Source: Acidianus brierleyi
Lineage (GTDB): Archaea; Thermoproteota; Thermoprotei_A; Sulfolobales; Sulfolobaceae
NCBI RefSeq assembly: GCF_003201835.2
Contig: NZ_CP029289.2
Location: 620,001 to 684,000 of the forward strand
DNA length: 64,000 nt
Reading direction: 5' to 3'
The notes below the pieces were generated by a model. The model was not told the origin of the DNA and did no database searches. It worked only from the letters and a program-made list of their open reading frames with translations. Made by a program: the position numbers and the translations under genes. Below, piece after piece: positions 50,219-58,940 of this stretch (its first letter is position 1; each line of letters starts with the position of its first letter).

Positions 50219-50665
50219 AGCTTCTATATAAACTTTAGGTTAAATTCTTCATTGACCACCGCGATCAGTGTGAAAAACGAGGGCGAAGAAGCTCCCTTAG
50301 TCGTAGGAGCTCATCCTTACTTCATAGTTAAGGGCAATTGGAGGATCTTTCCTGAGAAAGCTAAAAGGCTCATAATGAAGGATAAAATACCTACCGGAGA
50401 AATGGAAGATTTTACAATAACTCAAGGAGAATACGACGATTGTTTTCTACTTAAAGGAAATGTAACTTTAATTTCTGATTATTCAAAAGTAACGATAGAA
50501 AAGGAAAATATGGATTTTATTCAAATATACACCGGGCAACCTTCTGCAGTAGCCGTAGAGCCTATGAGCGGTGCTCCAGATGCATTTCATAACGGCATAG
50601 GGCTAATAACTCTGAAGGAAGGAGAAACTGCAACTTTTACTTTCAAGATTTCTGTAAGGCTTTAG
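50219..50665 (+). pseudogene. Aldose 1-epimerase, C-terminal half only
   Basis: The frame opens after a stop at 50,216-50,218 and reads SLTTAISVKNEGEEAPLVVG, then AHPYF (a catalytic His), GEYDDCF and VAVEPMSGAPDAF (the catalytic Glu), ending at TAG 50,665. Mutarotases have about 280-300 residues; here only about 148 remain and there is no standard start before a TTG at 50,252. The 5' half has been lost. Confidence 0.65.
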
Positions 50666-51795
50666 ACCTTATTCTTTAAAACAAGGATAGTATTCCTTAA
50701 AGAGTAAGCATAAAGTAAGACGATAGCCAAGGAGAAGGCGACTGCTATAGCTTCAAACACCGGAAGCGACGTTTCTTGGTAAAGCATAAGGTCTAAGAAG
50801 GAAGATATTCCTAAAGGAAATACGTAGGCCCAGCTAGTTAGCGAAGGTTTATCTTTATCTTTTATGTGCTTCACTGCAATTATGAGTGCAACTAGTGAAT
50901 TCCATATTTCGAAGCCCCAGAGCATTATTGCTAGTGTTAAGGCAGACTTTGGAGGGAAATAAAAGAGGTGAAGGTAATTATAACTCGGAAATACTAACAC
51001 GTTGATAGCTAATACGCTTGCTGCACCAACGGGAAGCATTATAATGGCTGAACTTTCCTTATTTATTATGTGAGATAGGAAGGCTATACTACCTATAAAT
51101 ATCAGTTGAAAGAAAGATATCCCAACTGAGAATAACATAATGAAGTACACGATTTTAGCAAAGTAAGTTGATATGAAAGGGAGGGAAGGAGGTAATAGCG
51201 CAGAACTTAAAAAAACGTTAGCAGAAAGTGCTAATCCTGGAACTAATAGTGCGTAAGATATTTCGTTCTGTCTAACGCCCTTTGTAAATAATTTGTATCC
51301 TAAAAACACGTTAACTAAAAACACAATGGAATAACCCAAGAAGTAAAGAACTAGTAATGCGTAAGCTATTTCATAATTTATTTCGACATAGGTCATGAAA
51401 AAGAAGCCTGCAACGAATAATATTACTCCTAAGAAGGCAGTAAAGCTTATCCTATTCAAGTTCTCCATGTCTTCTCTCCAGTTAGTCATTATCCTAGATA
51501 TCCAGCCAAAAAATATTATGGCAAAAATTACCAGATCTAGAAAGTATATTACTTTTCCTACATCAAATAGAACTTGTGACTTAAAGAATATAGAATTCAT
51601 CCAACTTACCATAGTTAATGCGAAGGTTCCTATAACCACGGAGAACCATTCTGAGCCTAACTTCTTATGGGTAACTTTGTTACATAATATATAAATCTTT
51701 TTATGAATACTCCTTAGCTGAGATATCTTTACTGGGCCGTTCTTTAGGGCTTCAAGCACTTGGTATCCACCGAATTTTTTTAATCCGCCAAACAT
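50662..51795 (-). CDS. TDT/SLAC1-family transporter (tellurite resistance/dicarboxylate type)
   Basis: The 377-residue protein has ten hydrophobic helices and begins its core with LGSEWFSVVIGTFALTMVSW, as in TehA/SLAC1-type channels. Family members carry dicarboxylates, sulfite or anions. The N-terminal 50 residues are soluble (FGGLKKFGGYQVLEALKNGP). Overlap of 4 bases with the epimerase remnant is tail to tail. Substrate unknown. Confidence 0.7.
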   Translation of the reverse strand: MFGGLKKFGGYQVLEALKNGPVKISQLRSIHKKIYILCNKVTHKKLGSEWFSVVIGTFALTMVSWMNSIFFKSQVLFDVGKVIYFLDLVIFAIIFFGWISRIMTNWREDMENLNRISFTAFLGVILFVAGFFFMTYVEINYEIAYALLVLYFLGYSIVFLVNVFLGYKLFTKGVRQNEISYALLVPGLALSANVFLSSALLPPSLPFISTYFAKIVYFIMLFSVGISFFQLIFIGSIAFLSHIINKESSAIIMLPVGAASVLAINVLVFPSYNYLHLFYFPPKSALTLAIMLWGFEIWNSLVALIIAVKHIKDKDKPSLTSWAYVFPLGISSFLDLMLYQETSLPVFEAIAVAFSLAIVLLYAYSLRNTILVLKNKV

Positions 51796-51929
51796 TTTTT
51801 CACCGATATCTAATTCGATATCGAAATTAATAAATCTTTCCAGTAATAGGCCAATCTACTGCATTTAAACATTTTACAGTCTTAATTAAGGACAGTCATA
51901 TCTTTCGTAAATTTTAGTATTTTAGTGTA

Positions 51930-52955
51930 TTGTGGGCTACTTCAGTATTATACAAAAATTTATAAATAATTATACCGAGTATTACCCATGGGAAAGAGTG
52001 AGTACAAGAGGGATTGGAGCAAGTACGACGAGAACGTTATAACGAGATACAAGCTAATGTTCCCCTTCTACGTCTTCGAACACTGGTGGGATATACTAGC
52101 AGAGGAGAATAGCAAAGAAAACCTACAAGGCACCGAAGGAGTTCAACGAGTTCCTAGCATTCCTCCACTTGTTCTTACCCTACAGGGCAATGGAAGGAGT
52201 ATTGAGAGCACTGGAGGGACTGAAGATCGTCCCGACAAGCCTAGACTACTCGACAATATGGGAAAGGGTGAGGAACATGGACATAACGTTCCCTGAAGCG
52301 GGTGACCAACTTGAAGTAATAGCAGACGCGACGGGGATAAGCACAACAAGGGGAGGACAATACATCATTGCAAAGTGGGGCAAAAGGAGGGACTCAAAAT
52401 TCCTCAAGATAGTAATTGACAAGGACGAGCTCAACGTGATAAACGCTGAAGTAACCAGCAACGAGGTCGAGACTGCAGTCAAGACTGTTAAGGATTTACA
52501 AGATAGGGGAAAGAAGGTCAAGAGGTTTTACGGAGATAAAGCTTATGACGCCAACGAGGTTTACAATACTGGGGTTGAGGTCGTCGTCCCACCTAGGGAG
52601 AACGCCTCCACTAGATGCGGTCATCCCGCTAGGCTGTGAGGGAGTTCAAGGAGTTACGATCGTTGGAGGGAGGAGAGGGGTTACGGTGTTAGGTGGAGGG
52701 TTGAGTCCCTGTTCTCTGCCGTGAAGCGCACCTTTGGTGAATCTGTTAGGGCTACAAGTTTTCTAGGACAAGTGGTTGAGGCTAAGCTCAAGTTCTGGGC
52801 TTATGCTTGGATGGCTTACTTGGCTAATTCTTTAGTCGGTAGGGCTCCGGGTATTAAGGTTTGAGCCTGAGAATAACGTTGAAATAAATATTAATTACTG
52901 AAAAACCCTCAGTGTATCATATTATGTTTATGAAATAAACTGAAGAGATCCACAA
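51930..52955 (+). mobile_element. IS5-like insertion sequence, copy 2 (dead)
   Basis: A 1,026-base element bounded by inverted repeats: TTGTGGGCTACTTCAGT at the left and the reverse complement of ACTGAAGAGATCCACAA at the right (13 of 17 match). The transposase is broken. Relative to copy 1 at 36,787 it is diverged in the coding part. Confidence 0.7.
51988..52864 (+). pseudogene. IS5-like transposase, frameshifted (copy 2)
   Basis: ATG 51988 begins GKSEYKRDWSKYDENVITRY. The frame breaks near 52,115 (a small deletion in the stretch before KAPKEFN), resumes as the piece with LEVIADATGISTTRGGQYII (catalytic Asp), and breaks again near 52,625 before the C-terminal VRATSFLGQVVEAKLKF-like end at 52,864. 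Confidence 0.7.
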
Positions 52956-53445
52956 AGCAGAAAGAAGTGAAGATTTTTTAAAGAAATCTTCTTAGATGTG
53001 TCACAAAATATTTTCTAGATATTCAAATAAAGCCAGTAAATCTTACACAATTATTTTTTATTCAAAAAAATTGACTTCACGTCAAGAAAGTACATCTTGA
53101 GCATTATTTAAATCGTAATAGCTACATATTTGAAGTGTAAGTTATGATCTTGGAAATACTATAGTTTCTTATATTGATATTTAAAAAGCTAGAGATAAGA
53201 ATAAGTTAAGAGCTAAAATGTCCTTCTTGTAATTTCAGCAATAATAATGTCAAGAGAAAAGGGAAATATAACTGGATAATGAAGAATACTTTACTGTTCA
53301 TCTAACGAGAGAATGAGCAAATAAGAAGAGATTAATGAAGTACATAAAAATAGATATATTATCTTCCTATTCTAATATCTAAAAAATTATATACTTTATT
53401 AAAAATGATATTAAACAAACTTAACATAGAGTAAATTCCAAAAGG
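52956..53445. other. Intergenic region with a possible transposase scar
   Basis: About 490 AT-rich bases. At 53,216-53,320 one frame reads KCPSCNFSNNNVKRKGKYNW, a zinc-finger-like start seen in IS1-type and related transposases, followed by stops. Nothing else is recognised. It separates the dead IS5-like element from the peptide cluster. Confidence 0.3.
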
Positions 53446-53456
53446 CTTATATTATA
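53446..53456 (+). promoter_or_regulatory. TATA-like box for the peptide cluster
   Basis: CTTATATTATA is centred about 38 bases before ATG 53489, predicting a transcript start near 53,476 and a leader of about 12 bases. No Shine-Dalgarno-like motif is seen before the ATG. Confidence 0.45.
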
Positions 53457-53488
53457 CTAAATGCGGATATTTATCTAAGTGAATGTAA

Positions 53489-53587
53489 ATGCAAGAAATC
53501 TCTAAATCAAAGAAAACATGGGAAAAACCAGAAATGATAGACGTGTCACAAAAAGTTATGGCACAACCCTTTATTAGATTCACGTAA
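53489..53587 (+). CDS. Candidate RiPP precursor peptide, 32 residues
   Basis: ATG 53489 opens a 32-codon frame to TAA 53585-53587. The peptide starts MQEISKSKKTWEKPEMIDVS and ends QKVMAQPFIRFT. The KTWEKPEMI part resembles the K-x-Y/W-x-K-P-x-L/M leader motif that binds PqqD-type recognition domains in lasso peptides and other RiPPs. A core of about 12-14 residues would follow (S20-T32). It has no Cys and no Tyr, so sactipeptide or PQQ chemistry is excluded. The PqqD-like gene starts 12 bases later, supporting translation as a unit. Never annotated as such, to my knowledge; confidence comes from context. Confidence 0.65.
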   Translation: MQEISKSKKTWEKPEMIDVSQKVMAQPFIRFT

Positions 53588-53599
53588 AGGGATAAAGCT

Positions 53600-53869
53600 A
53601 TGTTATTTTTTAATATTAAAAACAAAGTTAAATTAAGAAAAGAAAAAAATGGAACTGTAATGTTCGACATCGAGAACGAAAAGGTTTATACATTAAATCC
53701 AACTGCAGAAAAAATAATAAATAAGATTAAAGAAGGTAAATCCGCAGAAGAGATAATAAAGGATTTGAAAGAAGAATACCAAGATCCAGAAAATAAAATT
53801 GAAGAAGATGTAATGAATTTTATAAATAATTTAAGAGAGGCAGGAATTCTAATAGATGACAAAAAATGA
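53600..53869 (+). CDS. PqqD-like RiPP recognition protein
   Basis: The 89-residue protein has the PqqD fold pattern: strands (VKLRKEKNGTVMFDIENEKV), YTLNPTAEKIINKIKEGKSA as the first helix pair, EEIIKDLKEEYQDPENKIEE and the winged end VMNFINNLREAGILIDDK. Such proteins hold the precursor leader and hand it to the radical SAM enzyme. The gene lies between the peptide and the radical SAM gene, whose ATG overlaps its TGA by 4 bases. Confidence 0.85.
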   Translation: MLFFNIKNKVKLRKEKNGTVMFDIENEKVYTLNPTAEKIINKIKEGKSAEEIIKDLKEEYQDPENKIEEDVMNFINNLREAGILIDDKK

Positions 53870-54837
53870 AGTCAATTTCTAATTTTTCTATAGATGACCT
53901 AAATGTTCCTACTTATTGGATTTGGCAGTTAACTAATAGATGTAACTTAGAATGCATCCATTGTTTATGGGAATCAGGACCTAATGCCGCCTATCCTGAT
54001 GAACTATCTCCTAAAGAATCCTTAGAACTATGCAAAAAAATCGTTAATATACAAATACCTTATACTACCCTTTCTGGTGGCGAACCTCTTCTTTATCCTG
54101 GTTTTTGGGATCTTTTTACTTGTTTTAGGAATAATGATATTGAGGTTAAGATTGAAACTAATGGTAATTTAATTTCAGAGAGTGTAGCAGATAGGATTGC
54201 AAGATTAGAACCTAGATCGGTACAAATAAGTATTGACGGTGCTACACAAAAAACTTACTCAACAATGAGACCAAGAGGAGTACTAGAAAAAGCACTAAAC
54301 GCAATAAAATACCTTAACGAGAGAGGAATATATATGGAGGCGGTATTTGTACCAACAAGATTTAATTATAAGGAGTTCGAAGAGGTTGTCGAGATCTTAC
54401 ATTCTTTAGGAGTTAAGACTCTTTATACTGGAATTACTATGTATTTGGGTAGAGCCGTTAAGAACTGGAATATTGTGAATCCTACTAGCGAAGAGTACAA
54501 GTATGTGATAGATATTGCAAGAAGTAAAGCAAAGGAATATAAAGACATGAATATCGTATTTTATCCTTTTGGACTTATAGAAGAGTTAAAATTCAGACTT
54601 GAAAATCCTCCAGCCAGTCCGCTACTTCTATCCAACGGTAAAGTGAAACTACTTGGACCAATTCCGTATGTTGTTGCTGACGTTAGGAAGCATTCAATGG
54701 AGGAAATATGGGAGAGGTACAAGAAAGGATGGAGACATCCAAAGGTAAAAGAATGGGTAGAAGAAGTATCAAAAAACCCAGAAAAAGTGAAAATAACTAC
54801 TCAACGCAGTAAATTCATAGATTTGTGGTGTGAATAA
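53866..54837 (+). CDS. Radical SAM peptide maturase (copy 2, in the RiPP-like operon)
   Basis: The 323-residue protein has the SAM cluster at Cys26, Cys30, Cys33 (TNRCNLECIHC), GGEPLLYPGFW, and ISIDGATQKTYSTM. The C-terminal region PIPYVVADVRKHSMEEIWER has SPASM/twitch layout but without the usual extra cysteines. It is fused by a 4-base overlap to the PqqD-like gene and by near-contact to the prenyltransferase. The likely substrate is the 32-residue peptide; the chemistry is not predictable from sequence. Confidence 0.85.
   Translation: MKSISNFSIDDLNVPTYWIWQLTNRCNLECIHCLWESGPNAAYPDELSPKESLELCKKIVNIQIPYTTLSGGEPLLYPGFWDLFTCFRNNDIEVKIETNGNLISESVADRIARLEPRSVQISIDGATQKTYSTMRPRGVLEKALNAIKYLNERGIYMEAVFVPTRFNYKEFEEVVEILHSLGVKTLYTGITMYLGRAVKNWNIVNPTSEEYKYVIDIARSKAKEYKDMNIVFYPFGLIEELKFRLENPPASPLLLSNGKVKLLGPIPYVVADVRKHSMEEIWERYKKGWRHPKVKEWVEEVSKNPEKVKITTQRSKFIDLWCE
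54085..54333. repeat. 249-base tract shared with the radical SAM gene at 48,873
   Basis: Exact inverted partner of 49,365-49,613. The same length and sharp ends support a recent gene conversion event. Confidence 0.85.
54659..54786. repeat. 128-base tract shared with the radical SAM gene at 55,750
   Basis: Exact direct match to 56,525-56,652. The inner 110 bases also match 48,922-49,031. Confidence 0.85.
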
Positions 54838-54838
54838 A

Positions 54839-55690
54839 ATGTTTAGGAAAGTCATACAATTATTAAGATATAGATTTTTTCTCACTTCCGGACTTCTTCC
54901 GTATTTGCTAGGCTCTGCAATAGGATATCATGTAATGCGCAGTTTTAATGCAAGTAATTTTATTCTAGGTATTCTAGGTATTTTCATGTTACTGGGTACC
55001 GTAGAATCATTCAATGAATATTTTGATCCTGCAGATAGAGTATTCATGCTTGATAATGAAAAAAGTAAGCCACCTTTAAAATGGCTACTCTTTGGTATAG
55101 TCAGTCTAGTTATCGCAAGCTTAATTGCTCTTTACTTTACATTAACAATAGGTTATATTGTACTTTTGATCTCACTTTTGGGGGTCATATTAGCCGTGTT
55201 CTATGTAGGACCACCTCTAAGGTTAGCGTTTAGAGGATTTGGTGAATTAGCTATATTTTTAGCTTACGGACCTTTTATGACTCTTGGTGCTTTTCTATTA
55301 CAAACGTACTCAATAAGCTTCACTCCAATAATTCCTTCAATTATAACTGGTATAGTTATAGTTTCTCTAGATCTAGCCAATGAAATTCCAGACTACTATC
55401 AGGATAAACTTTCTGGTAAAAATACAATTACTGTAAGAATAGGAGTAAATAATAGCAGAAAACTCATTTTCTACCTTATTTTGCTTTCCTTCATATTTTT
55501 AGTGCTGGGAGTAATACTATTCTCTATGCCGGAATTCAGTTTACTATACTTAGCATTACTCCCTATTATTATTAAATCAGTCCCGAAGAGAAATTATGAA
55601 GAGACAATGCAATACATTCCGCTAATAAAAACGTTAGCCGTAACGTACACCCTTGTCAACGTAATATTCATTGTATCATATATCCTATAA
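54839..55690 (+). CDS. UbiA-family prenyltransferase
   Basis: I chose ATG 54839, 1 base after the radical SAM stop; an in-frame GTG at 54830 overlaps it. The 283-residue protein has about eight membrane helices and both Asp-rich motifs: NEYFDPADR (about residue 60) and DLANEIPDYYQD (about residue 180), as in MenA/UbiA enzymes that add isoprenoid chains to aromatic rings. In this operon it may prenylate the modified peptide or a cofactor derived from it, or act in quinone synthesis. Confidence 0.85.
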   Translation: MFRKVIQLLRYRFFLTSGLLPYLLGSAIGYHVMRSFNASNFILGILGIFMLLGTVESFNEYFDPADRVFMLDNEKSKPPLKWLLFGIVSLVIASLIALYFTLTIGYIVLLISLLGVILAVFYVGPPLRLAFRGFGELAIFLAYGPFMTLGAFLLQTYSISFTPIIPSIITGIVIVSLDLANEIPDYYQDKLSGKNTITVRIGVNNSRKLIFYLILLSFIFLVLGVILFSMPEFSLLYLALLPIIIKSVPKRNYEETMQYIPLIKTLAVTYTLVNVIFIVSYIL

Positions 55691-55749
55691 CTATGCTCAT
55701 ATTGATATAACAAAGCATATTTATTTTACACCTAAGATAACTTATATTC

Positions 55750-56691
55750 ATGAATATATTCGAATTAGATTCTCCGTTAATGTGGGCATGGCATCTAACA
55801 AATGAGTGTAATATGCTATGTATACACTGTCTCTGGCCATCCGGGCCAAGGATGAAGTTCCAAGAAGAATTATCAACTGCAGAGTCCCTAGATTTATGCA
55901 AGAAGATAGCGGATTTTGGAATTCCTTATGTGGCACTATCAGGAGGAGAACCTCTTCTTTATCCTAGTTTTTGGGAGGTAAGCAGGTGTATTTCAGATAA
56001 TGCTATGCAACTAAAAATAGAAAGCAATGGACAATTCATAGATAAAAAAAATGCAGTCAGATTGTCTAAATTAAATCTTAAATCTGTACAAATAAGCATA
56101 GACGGTGCCTCGTCAAGGACGTTTTCATTAGTTAGACAAGGTGGTAGTTTTGAAAAGGCAGTTAGCGCTGTCAAATACTTGGTAGAAGAAGGAGTTGATG
56201 TTGAAATAGTATTTGTCCCCACACAATTAAATATAAACGAAATTGAAAAAACTATAGATTTAGCCTACTCTTTAGGAGCTAAAGCGTTTTTGACACAAAA
56301 AACTATGTACTTAGGCAGAGCAATTAGTAATTGGAAAAATATAGGACTAAATAATGAAGATTATGCATATATTTCCACTGTCATTAATAAAAAAATAAAG
56401 GAATATAAAAACATGAAGATCCTTTTTTATCCGTATGATTCAATTGAGGAATTACAGCACTATATTCAATATCCTCCAGCAAGCCCTCTTATGATGTCTA
56501 ATGGCAAAGTAATTCTAACAACGTCAATTCCGTATGTTGTTGCTGACGTTAGGAAGCATTCAATGGAGGAAATATGGGAGAGGTACAAGAAAGGATGGAG
56601 ACATCCAAAGGTAAAAGAATGGGTAGAAGAAGTATCAAAAAACCCAGAAAAACTATCCTTAGCACATAATTTCATAGATTTACTTAACTAA
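55750..56691 (+). CDS. Radical SAM protein (copy 3)
   Basis: The 313-residue protein has the SAM cluster at Cys20, Cys24, Cys27 (CNMLCIHC), GGEPLLYPSFW and VQISIDGASSRTFS. It is more diverged from copies 1 and 2 except for the C-terminal tract of 128 bases. It starts 60 bases after the prenyltransferase; GCATATTTATTTTA at about 55,712-55,725 may be its own promoter. Confidence 0.8.
   Translation: MNIFELDSPLMWAWHLTNECNMLCIHCLWPSGPRMKFQEELSTAESLDLCKKIADFGIPYVALSGGEPLLYPSFWEVSRCISDNAMQLKIESNGQFIDKKNAVRLSKLNLKSVQISIDGASSRTFSLVRQGGSFEKAVSAVKYLVEEGVDVEIVFVPTQLNINEIEKTIDLAYSLGAKAFLTQKTMYLGRAISNWKNIGLNNEDYAYISTVINKKIKEYKNMKILFYPYDSIEELQHYIQYPPASPLMMSNGKVILTTSIPYVVADVRKHSMEEIWERYKKGWRHPKVKEWVEEVSKNPEKLSLAHNFIDLLN
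56525..56652. repeat. 128-base tract shared with the radical SAM gene at 53,866
   Basis: Direct partner of 54,659-54,786, in the same reading frame, encoding PYVVADVRKHSMEEIWERYK and the residues after it. Confidence 0.85.
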
Positions 56692-56727
56692 TTAACAATG
56701 TTTAACGTTAGATAAGTAGCTATTATT

Positions 56728-57897
56728 ATGAACATTTTTAAATATATCTATCTATTCATATTTTCTATGAAAAGACGGGATTTTATTATAGCTATAACTT
56801 CGTTAGCCTTAGCATCTATTGCAGGTGGGGTTATATATTTTGATAATGAAGGCAACAAGTACTGTGGAGAGGTTAAAATAATCGACTCTATGGGAAGGAC
56901 TGTATACGTTCCTAAAGAAATCAATAAAGTAGTAGCATTAGGACCAGGTACGTTAGGGATGATAATTTATGCAGGAGGCTTAGATAAAATTTCTGGAATA
57001 GAACAAATAGAGCTTAGGAACATGTGGGGGCAAGATTGCTGGTTAGCATACCATGATAAGTTTAAAGGATTACCTATAGTAGGACAAGGAGGACCAAACG
57101 CAACTCCTGATCCTTCTGCAATACTGACAGCTAAACCACAAGTGATAATAGAAGATCAACTTTATGCCCAAGTTATGGATCCTAATCAACTACAAGAAGA
57201 AACAAAAATTCCAGTTATAGTCGTATACACTTTTTCTCCTAAACGTATTGGAGAACTTGGCCCTAACACGTTTAAATCTTCAATGTCATTGCTCGGAGAA
57301 TTACTAGGAACAACAGATAGGACAAACGAATTGAACGAATACGTTAATAGCTTAGTGAATGACCTTAATAGCAGAACAAGTAATATTTCCTATAGGCCTT
57401 CGGTCTATGTAGGAGGATTGCCTTATAAAACTGGATCCGAAGGATTCCTAGGCACTGACGTCGATTTTGAAGTACTAAACTTAATTAATACGAAGAGCGT
57501 AGTCGATAACTTAGGATGGTCTCCAGGCTTTTATAATATAGATTTTAGTTACTTATTACGAACACAACCTGAATTTGTATTTATAGACGAAGGAAATCTT
57601 GAGACAGTCATTTCAGAATTTTCTCAAAATAAACAACAGTTTTGCTCGTTAAATGCTTTTAAAAACGGGAACGTATATGGGCTTTTACCGTATAGATGGT
57701 ACCAGGTTAATGTAACTAACCAATTCCTATCCGCATATTACATTGGCAAAAATCTGTACCCAGATAATTTCACCGATGTAGATATTTTTTCATTAGCTAA
57801 TGAAATTTATATAAAGTTCCTAGGAATTAACATTTACTCTAATTATTTAAAATATGCTCCTGGATATGTTAATATTTCAGGGAATTTCCAATGTTAA
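56728..57897 (+). CDS. ABC transporter substrate-binding protein (FecB/BtuF-like)
   Basis: The protein has a twin-arginine-type signal (MKRRDFIIAITSLALASIAG); the start is probably ATG 56767 rather than 56728. After it come IIDSMGRTVYVPKEINKVVA and VGQGGPNATPDPSAILTAKP, typical of class III binding proteins for metal chelates and cobalamin, and a long-helix C-terminal lobe. It should bind a metal complex outside the cell. It overlaps the permease gene by 7 bases. Confidence 0.85.
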   Translation: MNIFKYIYLFIFSMKRRDFIIAITSLALASIAGGVIYFDNEGNKYCGEVKIIDSMGRTVYVPKEINKVVALGPGTLGMIIYAGGLDKISGIEQIELRNMWGQDCWLAYHDKFKGLPIVGQGGPNATPDPSAILTAKPQVIIEDQLYAQVMDPNQLQEETKIPVIVVYTFSPKRIGELGPNTFKSSMSLLGELLGTTDRTNELNEYVNSLVNDLNSRTSNISYRPSVYVGGLPYKTGSEGFLGTDVDFEVLNLINTKSVVDNLGWSPGFYNIDFSYLLRTQPEFVFIDEGNLETVISEFSQNKQQFCSLNAFKNGNVYGLLPYRWYQVNVTNQFLSAYYIGKNLYPDNFTDVDIFSLANEIYIKFLGINIYSNYLKYAPGYVNISGNFQC

Positions 57898-58940
57898 AAA
57901 CTGAAATTATATTAAAACATAGAAAGAAGTTAATTTTTGTTCTAGTTTTCTTGCTTATTATCACATTTTTTGCTTACCTTAATTTAGGTTATTATCCTAC
58001 AACACTTTCTGAAGTATCAGACTACTTAACTAACAAGATCCCATATGGTAGCCCTTTATCTGCTGTTCTAAGTTTAAGGCTCAGAAGATCACTTCTAGCA
58101 ATATTTGCTGGTGCGCTCATGGGAGTTGGAGGAGCAGTATTACAAGGGACAATGAGAAATCCTTTAGCTTCACCATTCACTTTAGGTATACCTCAAGCTT
58201 CTGCATTAGGTGTTGCATTAGTACTTATAATTTCATCCAATCTCTCTTTCTTCTTATTGCAATCCCCATTTATCTTGCCTTTATTTGCGTTTTTAATGGC
58301 ATTGCTTCAAGTTTTCTTTATAATATTACTATCTAGAGCTCTTGGAATGTCTTCTGGAGCATTAATATTATCTGCCATAGCTTTGAGCTTTGTTTATCAA
58401 GCTATCCTATCTCTGAGTGAGTATTTATTCCTTAACGATCTACAAGTAGATATAATTGTTTTCTGGACTTTCGGAGATCTTAGTAGGGCAGGATGGCAAC
58501 AAGCTTATATAATAGGCATTTCTGCACTAATCCTATTACCTTTATTCTATTATTTTTCAATAGATCTAGATCTTATCATTTTAGGCGACGAGATAGCTGA
58601 ATCCTCTGGGTTAAACGCCAAGAAATTCAGGCTAATTAGCACTTTGCTGGTTGCGTTAGCAGAGGCAGTGCCAACGTCTTTCATAGGCGTAATACCATTT
58701 CTAGGATTAGTGGCTCCGCATTTAGGAAGATTAATAGTAGGTGGAAGTCATAAATATCTGATACCTACATCCGCTCTAGTTGGTTCGGAATTGCTCCTCG
58801 TAGCAGATTTGCTAGGAAGGATTATAATAATGCCAATTACCATACCTGTTGGTATAATTTTATCATTCATAGGAACACCTATTCTTATAATCTTAGCGGT
58901 GGTGAGGATGGGTGGTAACGCTAAAAGTCTCCAACGTTAG
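57891..58940 (+). CDS. ABC transporter permease (FecCD/BtuC family)
   Basis: The 349-residue protein has about nine or ten helices and FecCD signatures: LRLRRSLLAIFAGALMGVGG, GTMRNPLASPFTLGIPQASA and FIGVIPFLGLVAPHLGRLIV. It forms the channel for the chelate. It overlaps the ATPase gene by 29 bases, so the three parts are one operon. Confidence 0.9.
   Translation: MLKTEIILKHRKKLIFVLVFLLIITFFAYLNLGYYPTTLSEVSDYLTNKIPYGSPLSAVLSLRLRRSLLAIFAGALMGVGGAVLQGTMRNPLASPFTLGIPQASALGVALVLIISSNLSFFLLQSPFILPLFAFLMALLQVFFIILLSRALGMSSGALILSAIALSFVYQAILSLSEYLFLNDLQVDIIVFWTFGDLSRAGWQQAYIIGISALILLPLFYYFSIDLDLIILGDEIAESSGLNAKKFRLISTLLVALAEAVPTSFIGVIPFLGLVAPHLGRLIVGGSHKYLIPTSALVGSELLLVADLLGRIIIMPITIPVGIILSFIGTPILIILAVVRMGGNAKSLQR

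Noticed and set aside
53489..54837. PQQ or mycofactocin biosynthesis
   Set aside because: The peptide lacks the Glu/Tyr pair of PqqA and the C-terminal Val-Tyr of MftA, and no PqqB/C or MftD/E/F homologue is present.
53489..54837. Lasso peptide or sactipeptide cluster
   Set aside because: There is no asparagine synthetase-like cyclase or leader peptidase, and the peptide has no Cys for thioether bonds.
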